From Chlamydiota bacterium (GTDB lineage: Bacteria > Chlamydiota > Chlamydiia > Chlamydiales > RGXB01), in NCBI GenBank assembly GCA_010031885.1, contig RGYU01000004.1, positions 1-41,760 of the forward strand: a stretch of 41,760 nt of DNA, given 5' to 3'. Position 1 is the stretch's first letter; each line of letters opens with the position of its first letter. Positions 1 through 8,228 of the stretch are shown piece by piece. The notes beneath the pieces are model-generated. The model searched no databases. It saw nothing but the letters and a program-made list of their open reading frames with translations, and was not told the DNA's origin. A program made the position numbers and the translations under genes.

Positions 1-1311
1 CATTTGAAGTAGACCCAATCCACTTTCTTGGTGGGCTGAGGAGGCTAAGGAGGCCTCCGCCAAACTGGTTCGAAAAGATTTTCTTAGGGATAAATGGACA
101 ATTTCATAGAAGTGGACATTTCTAAACCCACCCGCATGCAACCTTAGGCGATCTTGATCTTTACCGCAAAGAAACCTATCGATTTCTTCGTTCAACAGTC
201 CAGACCGAATCTGAGAAAATTTGTCATGGATCTCTTCTTCGAAGGTTTTGTGCACACCAGACAATTCAGACATGTCAGCCACCCAACGGTCGGAGCATTG
301 CGATCCAGTAGAACTCAATTCCCTTACCTTCATCAAGAAATCTTCATCGTTTTTTTTCAGTAAATTTCTGAAGCAAAGATTCGCTATTTTGTTAAAAAGA
401 TTTAAACATGGAGGCACCTGGTCTATAAATCGGCCGGTTTTGTAACCCGTGATGAGTTTATTCAAGCCTGGAAATTGTTCAATATCTCTTTCCAACTTCT
501 TGAGCCTTTCTAAAAGAAGCTGTGAGATTTCTTCAGGCTGACAATTTTCCAAACCATCGTCAATTTTTTTCTCAAAAATATCGGGAATGCGGTGAATGGA
601 GTCGGGATCAAACTCTATCCAAAAAAATGCGCGGGATGGATTTTTTATGTGTTGAACCCAATCTTGAACGAGATCTTTATCTACAACTTTTAGGTGAGGA
701 GTTTCGAGCCAGACCCAAAGGGGACGCCGGATCAGCAGATTACTTATCCGTGTCGCCAAACCTAAAAGAGCGAACCCTTTCTTGATGAGAAACCATCGGG
801 ATTGAATGGGGGTAAGCAAAATGTAAATAGGGTCGAAAAATTCTAAGCTTTGGATCAAACGGTGCACCTTTAAAGGGAGCATCTGTCTTCTTTGGATCTG
901 GGAACAGACAAGTCCAGTCAAAAAACCGGCAGCGACAAGATAACAACTGAGTTGGTAAAATACCACTACATTGATGACATCCAAAACTAAGGAATAGGGG
1001 GCTAATTTCTGAAAGGTTCTACCGACTTTTCTAGCCATCGAGGACTGGGGAGCAATTGCCAAAAGACAAGGTGATACTAAAGAAAAAAGGGATGCATTAA
1101 GAATCTTATCCCGATGTTGGGGGTATTGCAGAGCTAAACGATCTGTACAAGTGTTCATTTTCCCCACCATCAGTTGAGATACTTGAAGCGGCAACTGACC
1201 ATCTAACTCGGCTTGTTTTAAATCCAAATCGGTAGAGTATGCAGTATTGATTGTGGAGGCTAATTCGGATATTTTGTGAAAATCAGATAAAGACAAATTA
1301 GACAAACGCAC
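1..1311 (-). CDS. Partial ORF, putative membrane-associated effector-like protein (possible divergent NEL-type domain)
   Basis: Reading the minus strand from a GTG at 1311, the frame stays open for 437 codons down to base 1, so the 3' end lies outside the window. An in-frame stop (TAA, 1317-1315) lies two codons upstream, and an AGGGG sits about 6 bases before the GTG, which fixes the start. The protein has hydrophobic stretches at about residues 71-88 and 106-137, then a charged helical region at about 245-285. Near the C-terminus, residues 339-342 read CSDR, preceded by a V-x-E-L-S helix and followed about 60 residues later by VHFYEIVHLSLRK. NEL ubiquitin ligases (IpaH/SspH family) have a catalytic C-x-D-R motif in a similar setting, but I see no leucine-rich repeats. 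The open frame is certain; the NEL reading is only a hypothesis. It is divergent from recD2. Confidence 0.75.
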   Translation of the reverse strand, partial: MRLSNLSLSDFHKISELASTINTAYSTDLDLKQAELDGQLPLQVSQLMVGKMNTCTDRLALQYPQHRDKILNASLFSLVSPCLLAIAPQSSMARKVGRTFQKLAPYSLVLDVINVVVFYQLSCYLVAAGFLTGLVCSQIQRRQMLPLKVHRLIQSLEFFDPIYILLTPIQSRWFLIKKGFALLGLATRISNLLIRRPLWVWLETPHLKVVDKDLVQDWVQHIKNPSRAFFWIEFDPDSIHRIPDIFEKKIDDGLENCQPEEISQLLLERLKKLERDIEQFPGLNKLITGYKTGRFIDQVPPCLNLFNKIANLCFRNLLKKNDEDFLMKVRELSSTGSQCSDRWVADMSELSGVHKTFEEEIHDKFSQIRSGLLNEEIDRFLCGKDQDRLRLHAGGFRNVHFYEIVHLSLRKSFRTSLAEASLASSAHQESGLGLLQM

Positions 1312-1392
1312 CGATTACCCCTATTCTTCAAGTTATTTGCTCTAAGGAAGGAAAATTTTAGTAAAAATTTAAAACATTTTCGGATTTAAAGA

Positions 1393-1415
1393 AATATAAA
1401 AAAAATTTTTATATT
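1393..1415. repeat. Perfect AT-only inverted repeat in the divergent intergenic region
   Basis: Two 10-base arms (AATATAAAAA and its complement) flank a three-A spacer, midway between the edge ORF and recD2. The surrounding 1318-1482 stretch is extremely AT-rich with long A and T runs. It probably holds the two divergent promoters, but I cannot assign -35/-10 boxes with confidence. The repeat may be simple AT bias, an operator, or an UP-like curved element. Confidence 0.3.
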
Positions 1416-1482
1416 AGCTTAGTAAAATTTTTTTTAAAATAGAAAATTGGTACAAAAGGGGCGATTACGTTAAACTGCCCAG

Positions 1483-3717
1483 ATGCTCGAAACTCTATCC
1501 GGAACAATTGACCAGATTGTCTACCAAAATGAAGAGAACGGTTACACTGTTGCCCGATTGAAAAGCCCAGTTCATAAAGAGGCTATTGTCATCGTTGGTA
1601 GTTTGATGCCGATTGCTGCGGGTGAAATCATAACAGCAGATGGCACTTGGAAACACCACCCCTCATTTGGCAGGCAATTTGTCGTAGATGCCTTTGAGAT
1701 CAGTCTCCCAAAAGATCTAAAAGGGATTGAGCGATACCTAGAATCGGGTGCGATTAAAGGGATTGGGCCGACTTATGCCAAGAGGATTGTAGATTATTTT
1801 GGAACCAAGACTTTCGATATCTTAGACCACAAGATTGAACGATTGGAAGAGGTCGAAGGGATAGGAGAAAAAAGGCTCGAAAAAATCAAGGCCTCCTGGG
1901 TTGAGCAGGGTGCCATTCGGAATGTGATGGTTTTTTTACGCGGACACAATGTCAGCTTATCGATGGCGCAAAAAATTTATCGTCGCTACAAAGAGCAGAC
2001 ACTTGAAATCATCCAAAATAACCCCTACCAGCTTGCACGGGACATCCATGGCATAGGCTTTAAAACAGCTGACGCGTTAGCACAAGAGATAGGCATCGAC
2101 AAAGAGTCAAAAGATCGTATTCAATCGGGAATTGAGCACATATTGCGCGTTTTATGCGATGAGGGGCACTCCTGCTATCCCCTATCGGGTTTAACTAAAC
2201 ATGGCAGCACTCTTTTAGAGGTGGAAGAGGAGCTCATCAAAAAAGAGGTGCAGCCACTCATTTCAGGCGGACGGCTGATTGGACTGTTTCCCCATGAACA
2301 TTGCGAGGACATGATCCTTTGGACCAAGCAGATGTTTGAATATGAAATGTCTATTGTTGATGAAATTGGCCGCCTCATAAACAGCCCCTGTTTTTTGAGA
2401 TCTGTCGATAGCGAAAAAGCAATTGATTGGGCCCAAGAAAAACTCAACATTGAATTCGCTTCTGAGCAAAAATGGGCAATTGAAAAAAGCATGCAGGACA
2501 AGATCCACATCATCACAGGCGGGCCGGGGACAGGAAAAAGTACGATCACAAACGCGATATTAACCCTATCTGAAAAAATCACCACAAAAATTCTATTGGC
2601 GGCACCTACAGGTCGAGCAGCAAAACGGCTAAGCGAAATCACAAGGAAAAAAGCTTCCACTATACACAGCCTTTTAGAGATGGATTTTACCCAAGGAGGT
2701 TTCAAAAGAAACCGGACTAATCCTTTACAGTGTGAACTTTTGATCATCGATGAAGCGAGCATGATTGATACTCACCTCATGTCCTCCCTTTTAAAAGCGA
2801 TCCCAACCAAAGCCAGGGTGATCATAATCGGAGACATTGACCAGCTCCCCAGCGTTGGCCCCGGTTCAGTCCTCAAAGATCTTATTGAATCCGAGACGAT
2901 CCCTACAACTCGCCTAAAAGAGATTTTTCGCCAAGCTAAAGGATCGCGAATCATCCGAAACGCCCACAAGGTGAATCAGGGGCAGTTTCCCGAGCTTGAA
3001 GAGGACCCAAAAAGCGATTTTTGGTTCATAGCTCTTGAAAAACCGGAAGAGATCATGGCACGGATATTACATCTGGTCACCGAAAAGCTACCCGAGACCA
3101 AAGGGTTCCACCCCTTTGAGGAGATTCAGGTCCTCTCACCGATGAAAAAAGGGGTTTTGGGTACCCTTAACCTAAACATCGCACTTCAAGATAAATTGAA
3201 CCCCTCCCTAAAAAGGGTCACTAAAATGGGTCGCACTTTCCGTCTTGGCGATAAAGTGATGCAGATCCGAAACAATTATGACAAATTAGTCTTCAACGGG
3301 GACGTGGGGCGAATTGTTGAAATTGACGAGAAAGAAGAGGAGCTTGTTGTTCAATTCGATGGTCAACAAGTTGAGTATAATTTTACAGAAATCGACGAGT
3401 TGATATTAGCCTACGCAGTGAGTGTCCACAAATATCAAGGGAGTGAGTGTCCTGTCATTGTGATGCCCATCCACACGTCTCATTTCAAGCTTTTGGTAAA
3501 AAACCTGGTTTACACCGGTATCACAAGGGGAAAAAAGCTCGTTATTTTAGTCGGTTCCAAAAGGGCCGTTGCAATGGCCGTGAAAAGTGTATCCACGGAT
3601 CAAAGGTTCACAGGGCTAAAAAATTTCCTTCAAAAAAATCTTGATAAACTGCATCAACCCGCGTTAGTTGACAAACAACAGTCCCTTTTTGAAGAACAGC
3701 CTTTAGAGGCTTTTTAA
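1483..3717 (+). CDS. recD2: RecD2-type 5'-3' DNA helicase (RecD/TraA family)
   Basis: This is a superfamily 1B helicase of 744 residues, close to the usual RecD2 length. Early helix-hairpin-helix-like segments (GIGPTYAKRI near 94, VEGIGEKRL near 124, IHGIGFKTAD near 190) are typical of RecD2 and absent from the RecBCD RecD. Walker A is GGPGTGKST at about 346-354, Walker B LLIIDEASM near 420, and a UvrD-like C-terminal motif AYAVSVHKYQGSE lies near 642. RecD2 proteins unwind DNA 5' to 3' and act in repair without RecBC. In C. trachomatis the recD_2 gene (CT033) lies beside metG, as here apart from three small inserted genes. No clear Shine-Dalgarno is seen before the ATG. The stop overlaps the convergent small gene by four bases. 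Confidence 0.93.
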   Translation: MLETLSGTIDQIVYQNEENGYTVARLKSPVHKEAIVIVGSLMPIAAGEIITADGTWKHHPSFGRQFVVDAFEISLPKDLKGIERYLESGAIKGIGPTYAKRIVDYFGTKTFDILDHKIERLEEVEGIGEKRLEKIKASWVEQGAIRNVMVFLRGHNVSLSMAQKIYRRYKEQTLEIIQNNPYQLARDIHGIGFKTADALAQEIGIDKESKDRIQSGIEHILRVLCDEGHSCYPLSGLTKHGSTLLEVEEELIKKEVQPLISGGRLIGLFPHEHCEDMILWTKQMFEYEMSIVDEIGRLINSPCFLRSVDSEKAIDWAQEKLNIEFASEQKWAIEKSMQDKIHIITGGPGTGKSTITNAILTLSEKITTKILLAAPTGRAAKRLSEITRKKASTIHSLLEMDFTQGGFKRNRTNPLQCELLIIDEASMIDTHLMSSLLKAIPTKARVIIIGDIDQLPSVGPGSVLKDLIESETIPTTRLKEIFRQAKGSRIIRNAHKVNQGQFPELEEDPKSDFWFIALEKPEEIMARILHLVTEKLPETKGFHPFEEIQVLSPMKKGVLGTLNLNIALQDKLNPSLKRVTKMGRTFRLGDKVMQIRNNYDKLVFNGDVGRIVEIDEKEEELVVQFDGQQVEYNFTEIDELILAYAVSVHKYQGSECPVIVMPIHTSHFKLLVKNLVYTGITRGKKLVILVGSKRAVAMAVKSVSTDQRFTGLKNFLQKNLDKLHQPALVDKQQSLFEEQPLEAF

Positions 3718-3728
3718 TTCTTTTTTTT
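3698..3728 (+). terminator. Probable recD2 terminator hairpin
   Basis: AGCCT and AGGCT form a 5-bp stem (3698-3702 with 3707-3711) around a TTAG loop, followed by TTTTTAATT and a further T8 run. It lies inside the last codons of recD2. The stem is short, so the call is tentative. Confidence 0.4.
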
Positions 3729-4106
3729 AGGTGTTTTTTTTTGCTCTTCTGCATATTTATCCCATATATATGCTATGAGATTTCCGATGACAGGTATAAT
3801 GGATACACTCCAGGTGGCGATAGCCCTAAATTTTGCAGTCGATATTTGGGAATTTTTGTCTTTTCCAAAATCGGTAAGATTCCTCTTAATTAAATGATGG
3901 TTTATCCATCCCAAATAAATTAAAACAGGAATTGCGAGGATAGTAGAGAGTCCGGGGATATACTTACAAACCTTGATCCTATTGTCTGAACTCTTTATTT
4001 GCTCCACTTTTCGTGAGCCTAGTTTTCCAGTCGGTTCTTGATTTTGTTGTGAAAAATTAGTTTCTTGCCCTGTCGGTCTTATTCTAGTCACATGATCCTC
4101 TACCAT
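3714..4106 (-). CDS. Small hypothetical protein with two hydrophobic segments
   Basis: This 130-residue protein belongs to no family I recognise. The first 45 residues are polar and rich in Gln, Asn and Thr. Hydrophobic segments follow at about 48-68 (IPGLSTILAIPVLIYLGWI) and 96-114 (SVSIIPVIGNLIAYIW), separated by a charged loop. The tail is lysine-rich (EEQKKTPKKKN). Both hydrophobic segments contain an IPxxG-type turn. A polar N-terminus before two close membrane segments resembles chlamydial inclusion-membrane proteins, but in known Inc proteins the two segments lie closer together. The gene converges on recD2 with a four-base overlap and stands alone on this strand. Confidence 0.6.
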   Translation of the reverse strand: MVEDHVTRIRPTGQETNFSQQNQEPTGKLGSRKVEQIKSSDNRIKVCKYIPGLSTILAIPVLIYLGWINHHLIKRNLTDFGKDKNSQISTAKFRAIATWSVSIIPVIGNLIAYIWDKYAEEQKKTPKKKN

Positions 4107-4284
4107 TTTGACACATATAACTTTATTTAATATTTTGCAAATGAATCCTAAGCTTTTTTAAAAAAAATTATTCTATTCAGGATAAGTACAATATGAAAAA
4201 AATAAGCCAGCATAAAACATATATGTGGGAACCATTCGTTTGCCTTAAACCCCAGCTTTAGTTAAAAATAGATACTATAATGAG

Positions 4285-4953
4285 ATGAGAATGAATAAGA
4301 TGCGCGCGGTTGTGATCTTTTCTGGCTGTGGCCACAAAGACGGGACGGAGGTAAATGAGGCGGTCCTTTCCTTAATGGCATTAGAAAAAAATGGAATAGA
4401 CTGGGTCGGTTTTGCTCCAGATGAGTCAGTACCGGCTTTATCCCACTTAAAAGGGGTGAAAAAAGAGCTTCTTAACAGAAATTCTATGGAGGAGGCTGCT
4501 CGCATTACCCGTGGTAATGTACTTCCTTTAAATGACCTTAAGCCTGAATCATTTGACGTTTTAGTGATGCCAGGAGGATTGGGTGCTGCGAACGTTTTAT
4601 CAAATTTTGGGACCAAGGGGTTTCAAGGTGAAGTTAGAGCGGAATTAAAAAAAGTGATCCTTTCATTTCATCAAAACAAAAAGCCAATCATTGCGATCTG
4701 TATATCCCCTGCAATAGTTGCCCTGGCCCTAAATAAAGTAAACAATCTTCAAATTACACTTGGAGCCGATCTTTCGTTTCAAAAACAAAACCCAACCATT
4801 CACTTTGAGATTGCTCAAGCTGATGAATGCGTGGTGGACCCTTTTAATCGGATTGTATCAACGCCGGCTTTCATGATTGAAAATGCCAATCGCTTTTCTA
4901 TATTTACCGGAATTGACCGGGCAATACAGGCAGCACTAAGAATGAATGACTAG
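4285..4953 (+). CDS. elbB: ElbB-like glyoxalase/DJ-1 superfamily protein
   Basis: The opening (VVIFSGCGHKDGTEVNEAV) and the following WVGFAPD closely resemble E. coli ElbB, a class I glutamine-amidotransferase-fold protein with weak glyoxalase activity once linked to isoprenoid synthesis. The nucleophile-elbow cysteine is in IAICISPA, near residue 136, where E. coli has CIAPA. VMPGGLGAANVLSNF is the usual glycine-rich segment before it. At 222 residues the length is normal for the family. Three ATGs (4285, 4291, 4300) are possible starts; the last places the start just before MRAVVIF, as in the family. The gene stands alone between small membrane-protein genes. Its physiological role is uncertain even in E. 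coli. Confidence 0.85.
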   Translation: MRMNKMRAVVIFSGCGHKDGTEVNEAVLSLMALEKNGIDWVGFAPDESVPALSHLKGVKKELLNRNSMEEAARITRGNVLPLNDLKPESFDVLVMPGGLGAANVLSNFGTKGFQGEVRAELKKVILSFHQNKKPIIAICISPAIVALALNKVNNLQITLGADLSFQKQNPTIHFEIAQADECVVDPFNRIVSTPAFMIENANRFSIFTGIDRAIQAALRMND

Positions 4954-5070
4954 AAAAAAATGTAATTAAATAAAGACGAATAGATTCTTAAAATTTGAAC
5001 AAAAAATCTTAATAACCCCTTTAAAAAAAACCATTTTTTTTGGCATGATGCATCCAATCAAGGATTCTAT

Positions 5071-5412
5071 ATGCAAACAAATAGATCTATCGGGCCATCA
5101 AAAACAGTAATAGAGGATCATTTTGCCGACAAAAATTTATCCAGAAAAATTTCGAATTATTTTACAAAAACGGTCCAGTCTATCGCAACAACTTTAATTA
5201 TCGCCTTGGGAATCATTTTGATGGGATGCGCTTTATATACAATAGTCAAAACATCCTCAAGTCTCATAAAATTTGCGGTAAAAAGTAACCCTTTCTCCCA
5301 AAAAGGGATCTCTAACTCTAAATTTTTACTCGATTGCCTGGGGGATCTGATTCTAAATACACCCCTTTTCCTTGTAGGCAGAAAGATTTTTAGATTTGGA
5401 GCAGAATCTTAG
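5071..5412 (+). CDS. Small hypothetical membrane protein
   Basis: This 113-residue protein has a polar N-terminus of about 35 residues. A strong membrane segment follows at about 37-62 (IATTLIIALGIILMGCALYT). A weaker hydrophobic stretch lies near 88-106, around LLDCLGDLILNTPLFLVG. An AAGGA about six bases before the ATG supports the start. I know no family for it. The layout is compatible with a small inclusion-membrane or inner-membrane protein. It converges on metG, about 28 bases away. Confidence 0.6.
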   Translation: MQTNRSIGPSKTVIEDHFADKNLSRKISNYFTKTVQSIATTLIIALGIILMGCALYTIVKTSSSLIKFAVKSNPFSQKGISNSKFLLDCLGDLILNTPLFLVGRKIFRFGAES

Positions 5413-5416
5413 AAAA

Positions 5417-5434
5417 GGGCTCCATTTGGTGCCC
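5417..5434 (-). terminator. Probable metG-side terminator hairpin
   Basis: GGGC/GCCC pairs with an inner CC/GG step around an ATTT loop, between the ends of metG and the convergent small membrane gene. Read on the minus strand, the hairpin is followed by TTTTCT, which favours termination of the metG operon. The stem is short, so confidence is modest. Confidence 0.4.
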
Positions 5435-5440
5435 CTGAAT

Positions 5441-7462
5441 CTACGAAATTTTCCCTCCAGAGGGGGCGTGAGCAAAAGAGAGCAATTCAAATTTTTCACC
5501 CTCTAAAACAGAAAGGATCATTCCGTGGCTTTCAATACCCATCATCTTTCTAGGTTTTAAATTTGCTACAATCGCAACCTTCTTGCCCACTAAAGATGCA
5601 TGGTCTTGTACAAACTGACGAATACCGGAAAGGATGATTCTTCTTTCGCCTGCAACATCAAGAGTGAATTGCAAGAGCCGATCGCTCTTAGGAACTAGTT
5701 CACACATCAAAACATCTGCAACCCTTAAGTCTACTTTTTCAAAATCAGAAAACTCTATCAGGGACTTTTGGGCTGGTGCCGTAACAGAGCTAGCGGTGGC
5801 TGGCGTTAGTTGAGCCGTTTCATTCAAATTGGACACATTTGTCTCTTTGGCTAAAGGTTCAAGTTTATGGAAGAGGGGCACGGGTGGACGAATTGCCAAA
5901 ACAGGTGAATCCATCCCCTCATTTCGCTTTGGAATCGTATCGATACCCAAATAACTCCAAGCTATAGAGGTTGAAAAAGGCATTAATGGGCCCATCTGAA
6001 TCAATGTAGCTTTTACAGCTTTTATGCAACACCACAACACTGTTTCCAATCTTTTGCGATCTGCTAGCTCCTTAACGAGGGCCCAGGGCTTTTGATGGTC
6101 AAAATAGCGATTGGATAGCTGTGCAATCTCTAGAAGAACTTCGGCCCCCTTTTTAATCGAAAAGCCCTCGTATGCTTTTGCCCCATCCTGAAGCAGACGA
6201 TCTAGCTCCAAAAGAAACTGATGATCATCTTCATTGAGGTTACCTTGATGCGGCACATGCCCTATTCGGGTGTGGATAAAACTTAAGGTGCGATGGATAT
6301 AATTTCCCACTTTCCCAACAAGCTCCGCATTTACACGGACAACCAGGTCTTCAAAAGAAAAATCACAATCTTGGTGTTCCGGTGCAATCAAGGAGAGGTA
6401 AAAACGTAGCTGATCCGGAGAAATCCACTTGAGCATCGATTCTAGATCAAGAGAATTACCGCTTGACTTACTGAATTTTTCCCCTTTAAGATTCAAGAAC
6501 TCGTTGACCACGAGATCATCCACCAATTTGTAAGAGGTGTCTTGCCCCATGATCATCGCCGGGAAAAGCACCGAGTGGAATGTGGTATTATCTTTGCCAA
6601 CAAACTGAACATAACGGGTCTTAGGATCAAGCCAGTAGGAGGCAACAAGATCTGGATCTTTATCATAGGTTGCGCTGATATAGCCTATAGGCGCATCGTA
6701 CCAGACGTACAAAACCTTCCCTTTTGTATTTGGCAAGGGAAGAGGGACACCCCAATCAAGATCTCTAGTGATACAGCGTGGTTTCAAATCTTCGATGTAT
6801 TGTCTACTAAAATTCATGGTGGAGGGTTTGAAATGACGGGTCTCAAGCCATGTTTTCAGCTGATCCTTGAATAAATCGAACCGGAAAAAGTAATGCTCTG
6901 TTTCCTTAAGTTCAAGGGGGCTTAAGCTCATTTTTGATACTGGGTTGATCAAATCGGTTGCTTCAAAACTTGCACCACACTTTGTGCATTCATCTCCTCT
7001 TGCCGCTACATATCCACATTTTGGGCATGTTCCTACGACATATCGGTCGGCCAAAAAGCGCCCTTCTACAGGGGAATAAAGTTGATGGATCGTCTTTTTT
7101 TCAATCCAGCCATTTTTCAAATGCTCTAAAAAGATCTCTTGAGTTCTTTTAGCATGATGATCCAATGTTGTGCGTGAGTAGTGGCTGAATTCAATTCCCA
7201 TCCGCATGAACAAAGAGCGATTGATTTCGTGAAAATGATCTACCTGTTGCTTAGGAGACCTTTTGGCCTCTTCAGCTTTTATGGTGATTGCAATCCCATA
7301 TTCATCAGAACCACAAATGAACAGGCTATCTTGGCCGGTACTTTTAAGGTAGCGGTGATAAATATCCGCGGGCAAATACGCACCTGCCAAATGGCCCACA
7401 TGAATTTGGCCATTTGCATACGGTAAGGCAGCGGTAATCAATGTCTTTTTATGTTTGTTCAT
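5441..7462 (-). CDS. metG: Methionyl-tRNA synthetase with C-terminal tRNA-binding domain
   Basis: This class I synthetase charges tRNA-Met. The HIGH-type signature is HVGHLAGAYLPAD at about 21-33. A zinc-knuckle insertion carries two CxxC pairs (CPKC and CTKC, about 146-162). The KMSKS loop reads KFSKS near residue 328. The anticodon-binding helical domain follows, then a variable linker at about 535-570, and an EMAP-II/Trbp111-like domain from about 571 to the end (FEKVDLRVADVL, HGMILSV). At 673 residues it matches the long E. coli form; from memory the C. trachomatis enzyme is about 550 residues and lacks this appendix. It is the last gene of the minus-strand run that begins at rpmE2. Confidence 0.95.
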   Translation of the reverse strand: MNKHKKTLITAALPYANGQIHVGHLAGAYLPADIYHRYLKSTGQDSLFICGSDEYGIAITIKAEEAKRSPKQQVDHFHEINRSLFMRMGIEFSHYSRTTLDHHAKRTQEIFLEHLKNGWIEKKTIHQLYSPVEGRFLADRYVVGTCPKCGYVAARGDECTKCGASFEATDLINPVSKMSLSPLELKETEHYFFRFDLFKDQLKTWLETRHFKPSTMNFSRQYIEDLKPRCITRDLDWGVPLPLPNTKGKVLYVWYDAPIGYISATYDKDPDLVASYWLDPKTRYVQFVGKDNTTFHSVLFPAMIMGQDTSYKLVDDLVVNEFLNLKGEKFSKSSGNSLDLESMLKWISPDQLRFYLSLIAPEHQDCDFSFEDLVVRVNAELVGKVGNYIHRTLSFIHTRIGHVPHQGNLNEDDHQFLLELDRLLQDGAKAYEGFSIKKGAEVLLEIAQLSNRYFDHQKPWALVKELADRKRLETVLWCCIKAVKATLIQMGPLMPFSTSIAWSYLGIDTIPKRNEGMDSPVLAIRPPVPLFHKLEPLAKETNVSNLNETAQLTPATASSVTAPAQKSLIEFSDFEKVDLRVADVLMCELVPKSDRLLQFTLDVAGERRIILSGIRQFVQDHASLVGKKVAIVANLKPRKMMGIESHGMILSVLEGEKFELLSFAHAPSGGKIS

Positions 7463-7525
7463 AGGGCACCAAGTATAGCAACTTAAAAGATTTTAGGCAC
7501 TATGAACGCCTTGACGAGACAGATT

Positions 7526-7672
7526 TTACCGAAAAAAATGACTCAATTTAACCTCTTTACCAGCACGGATCTCATGCCGGGCTTTACCGATCAATCCTTG
7601 CGCCAATTTAAAAAGGTCTTTTGTCTCTACGAGGTAAGATTCTGTTGTGAGAGCTTTATGGGAATTCTTCAT
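7526..7672 (-). CDS. 48-residue ORF after gmk, candidate divergent RNA polymerase omega subunit
   Basis: An ATG at 7672 lies inside the last codons of gmk, 17 bases overlapping, and the frame runs 48 codons to a TAA at 7528-7526. The middle reads DLFKLAQGLIGKARHEIRAGKEV. This fits the omega pattern of an aromatic/hydrophobic pair, then an A-x-x-x-x-x-K/R-A-R core, then G-x-E (compare NRYELVLVASKRARQL in ordinary RpoZ). The position directly after gmk is where rpoZ sits in most bacteria. C. trachomatis has a small unassigned gene (CT031) at the same place. It is shorter than typical omega (80-90 residues). The function is inferred from position and pattern only; the ORF itself is likely real because of the tight overlap. 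Confidence 0.55.
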   Translation of the reverse strand: MKNSHKALTTESYLVETKDLFKLAQGLIGKARHEIRAGKEVKLSHFFR

Positions 7673-8201
7673 TGGATTCTATGAACCCCTTTACTTTATT
7701 GTAACAAACATCTAGATCATCGTTGATAACTTGTTTATCGTAAAGATCCTTTTTCGTCATCTCATAGCTTGCCCGCTCAATCCTGCGATCTATCTCTTCC
7801 ATGGTATTTGATCCACGACGCATCAAGCGGGTTTTGAGAACGTCTAGGCTTGGGGGAAGGATGAACAGCGTTAAGATAGGAATATGCGCATTTTTTAACG
7901 AGAGCATTCCATCTACGTCAACAACAAAAAGTAACGGCTTTTTTGCCTCTTGGATCCGTTTCAGCTTCGTTCCATAAAGATGACCGAAGATCTCTTTGAC
8001 CTCTACAAACTCCCCTCTTTTGACCATTTCATGGAACTCGCTGTCTGATACGAAATCGTAGTCTACCCCTCGTACCTCTTTGACCCTTCGGGGACGAGTT
8101 GTGCAAGAAATATTACGCTCACAAATCCCCTCTCTAATCAGCCGATCAGCGATGGTGGATTTTCCTACTCCGGATGGTCCGGACAATACGATATGTTTCA
8201 T
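7656..8201 (-). CDS. gmk: Guanylate kinase
   Basis: This enzyme converts GMP and ATP to GDP and ADP. The P-loop GPSGVGKST lies at residues 8-16. The GMP-binding segment carries SCTTRPRRVKEVRGVDYDFV at about 32-51, and the VDVDG strand near 97 and the RRGSNTMEEIDRRIERA lid region near 128 are intact. At 181 residues it is slightly shorter than most bacterial forms. Its 3' end overlaps the small omega-like ORF, an arrangement that parallels gmk-rpoZ elsewhere. rnhB lies 27 bases upstream in the same run. Confidence 0.95.
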   Translation of the reverse strand: MKHIVLSGPSGVGKSTIADRLIREGICERNISCTTRPRRVKEVRGVDYDFVSDSEFHEMVKRGEFVEVKEIFGHLYGTKLKRIQEAKKPLLFVVDVDGMLSLKNAHIPILTLFILPPSLDVLKTRLMRRGSNTMEEIDRRIERASYEMTKKDLYDKQVINDDLDVCYNKVKGFIESNEEFP

Positions 8202-8228
8202 TTGATATTTTTGTAGATCCTTTAGAAA

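Noticed and set aside
154-946. Several 60-90 codon frames on both strands
   Set aside because: They are shadows of the 437-codon minus-strand frame that covers 1-1311.
2175-2762. 195-codon minus-strand open frame
   Set aside because: It lies wholly inside recD2, which has clear helicase motifs; its own translation shows no family pattern.
4276-4281. TATAAT just before elbB
   Set aside because: It ends four bases before the first ATG, no -35 box lies 17 bases upstream, and the region is AT-rich, so chance is likely.
7502-7684. 60-codon plus-strand frame
   Set aside because: It is antisense to the omega-like ORF and the gmk tail, which fit conserved gene order.
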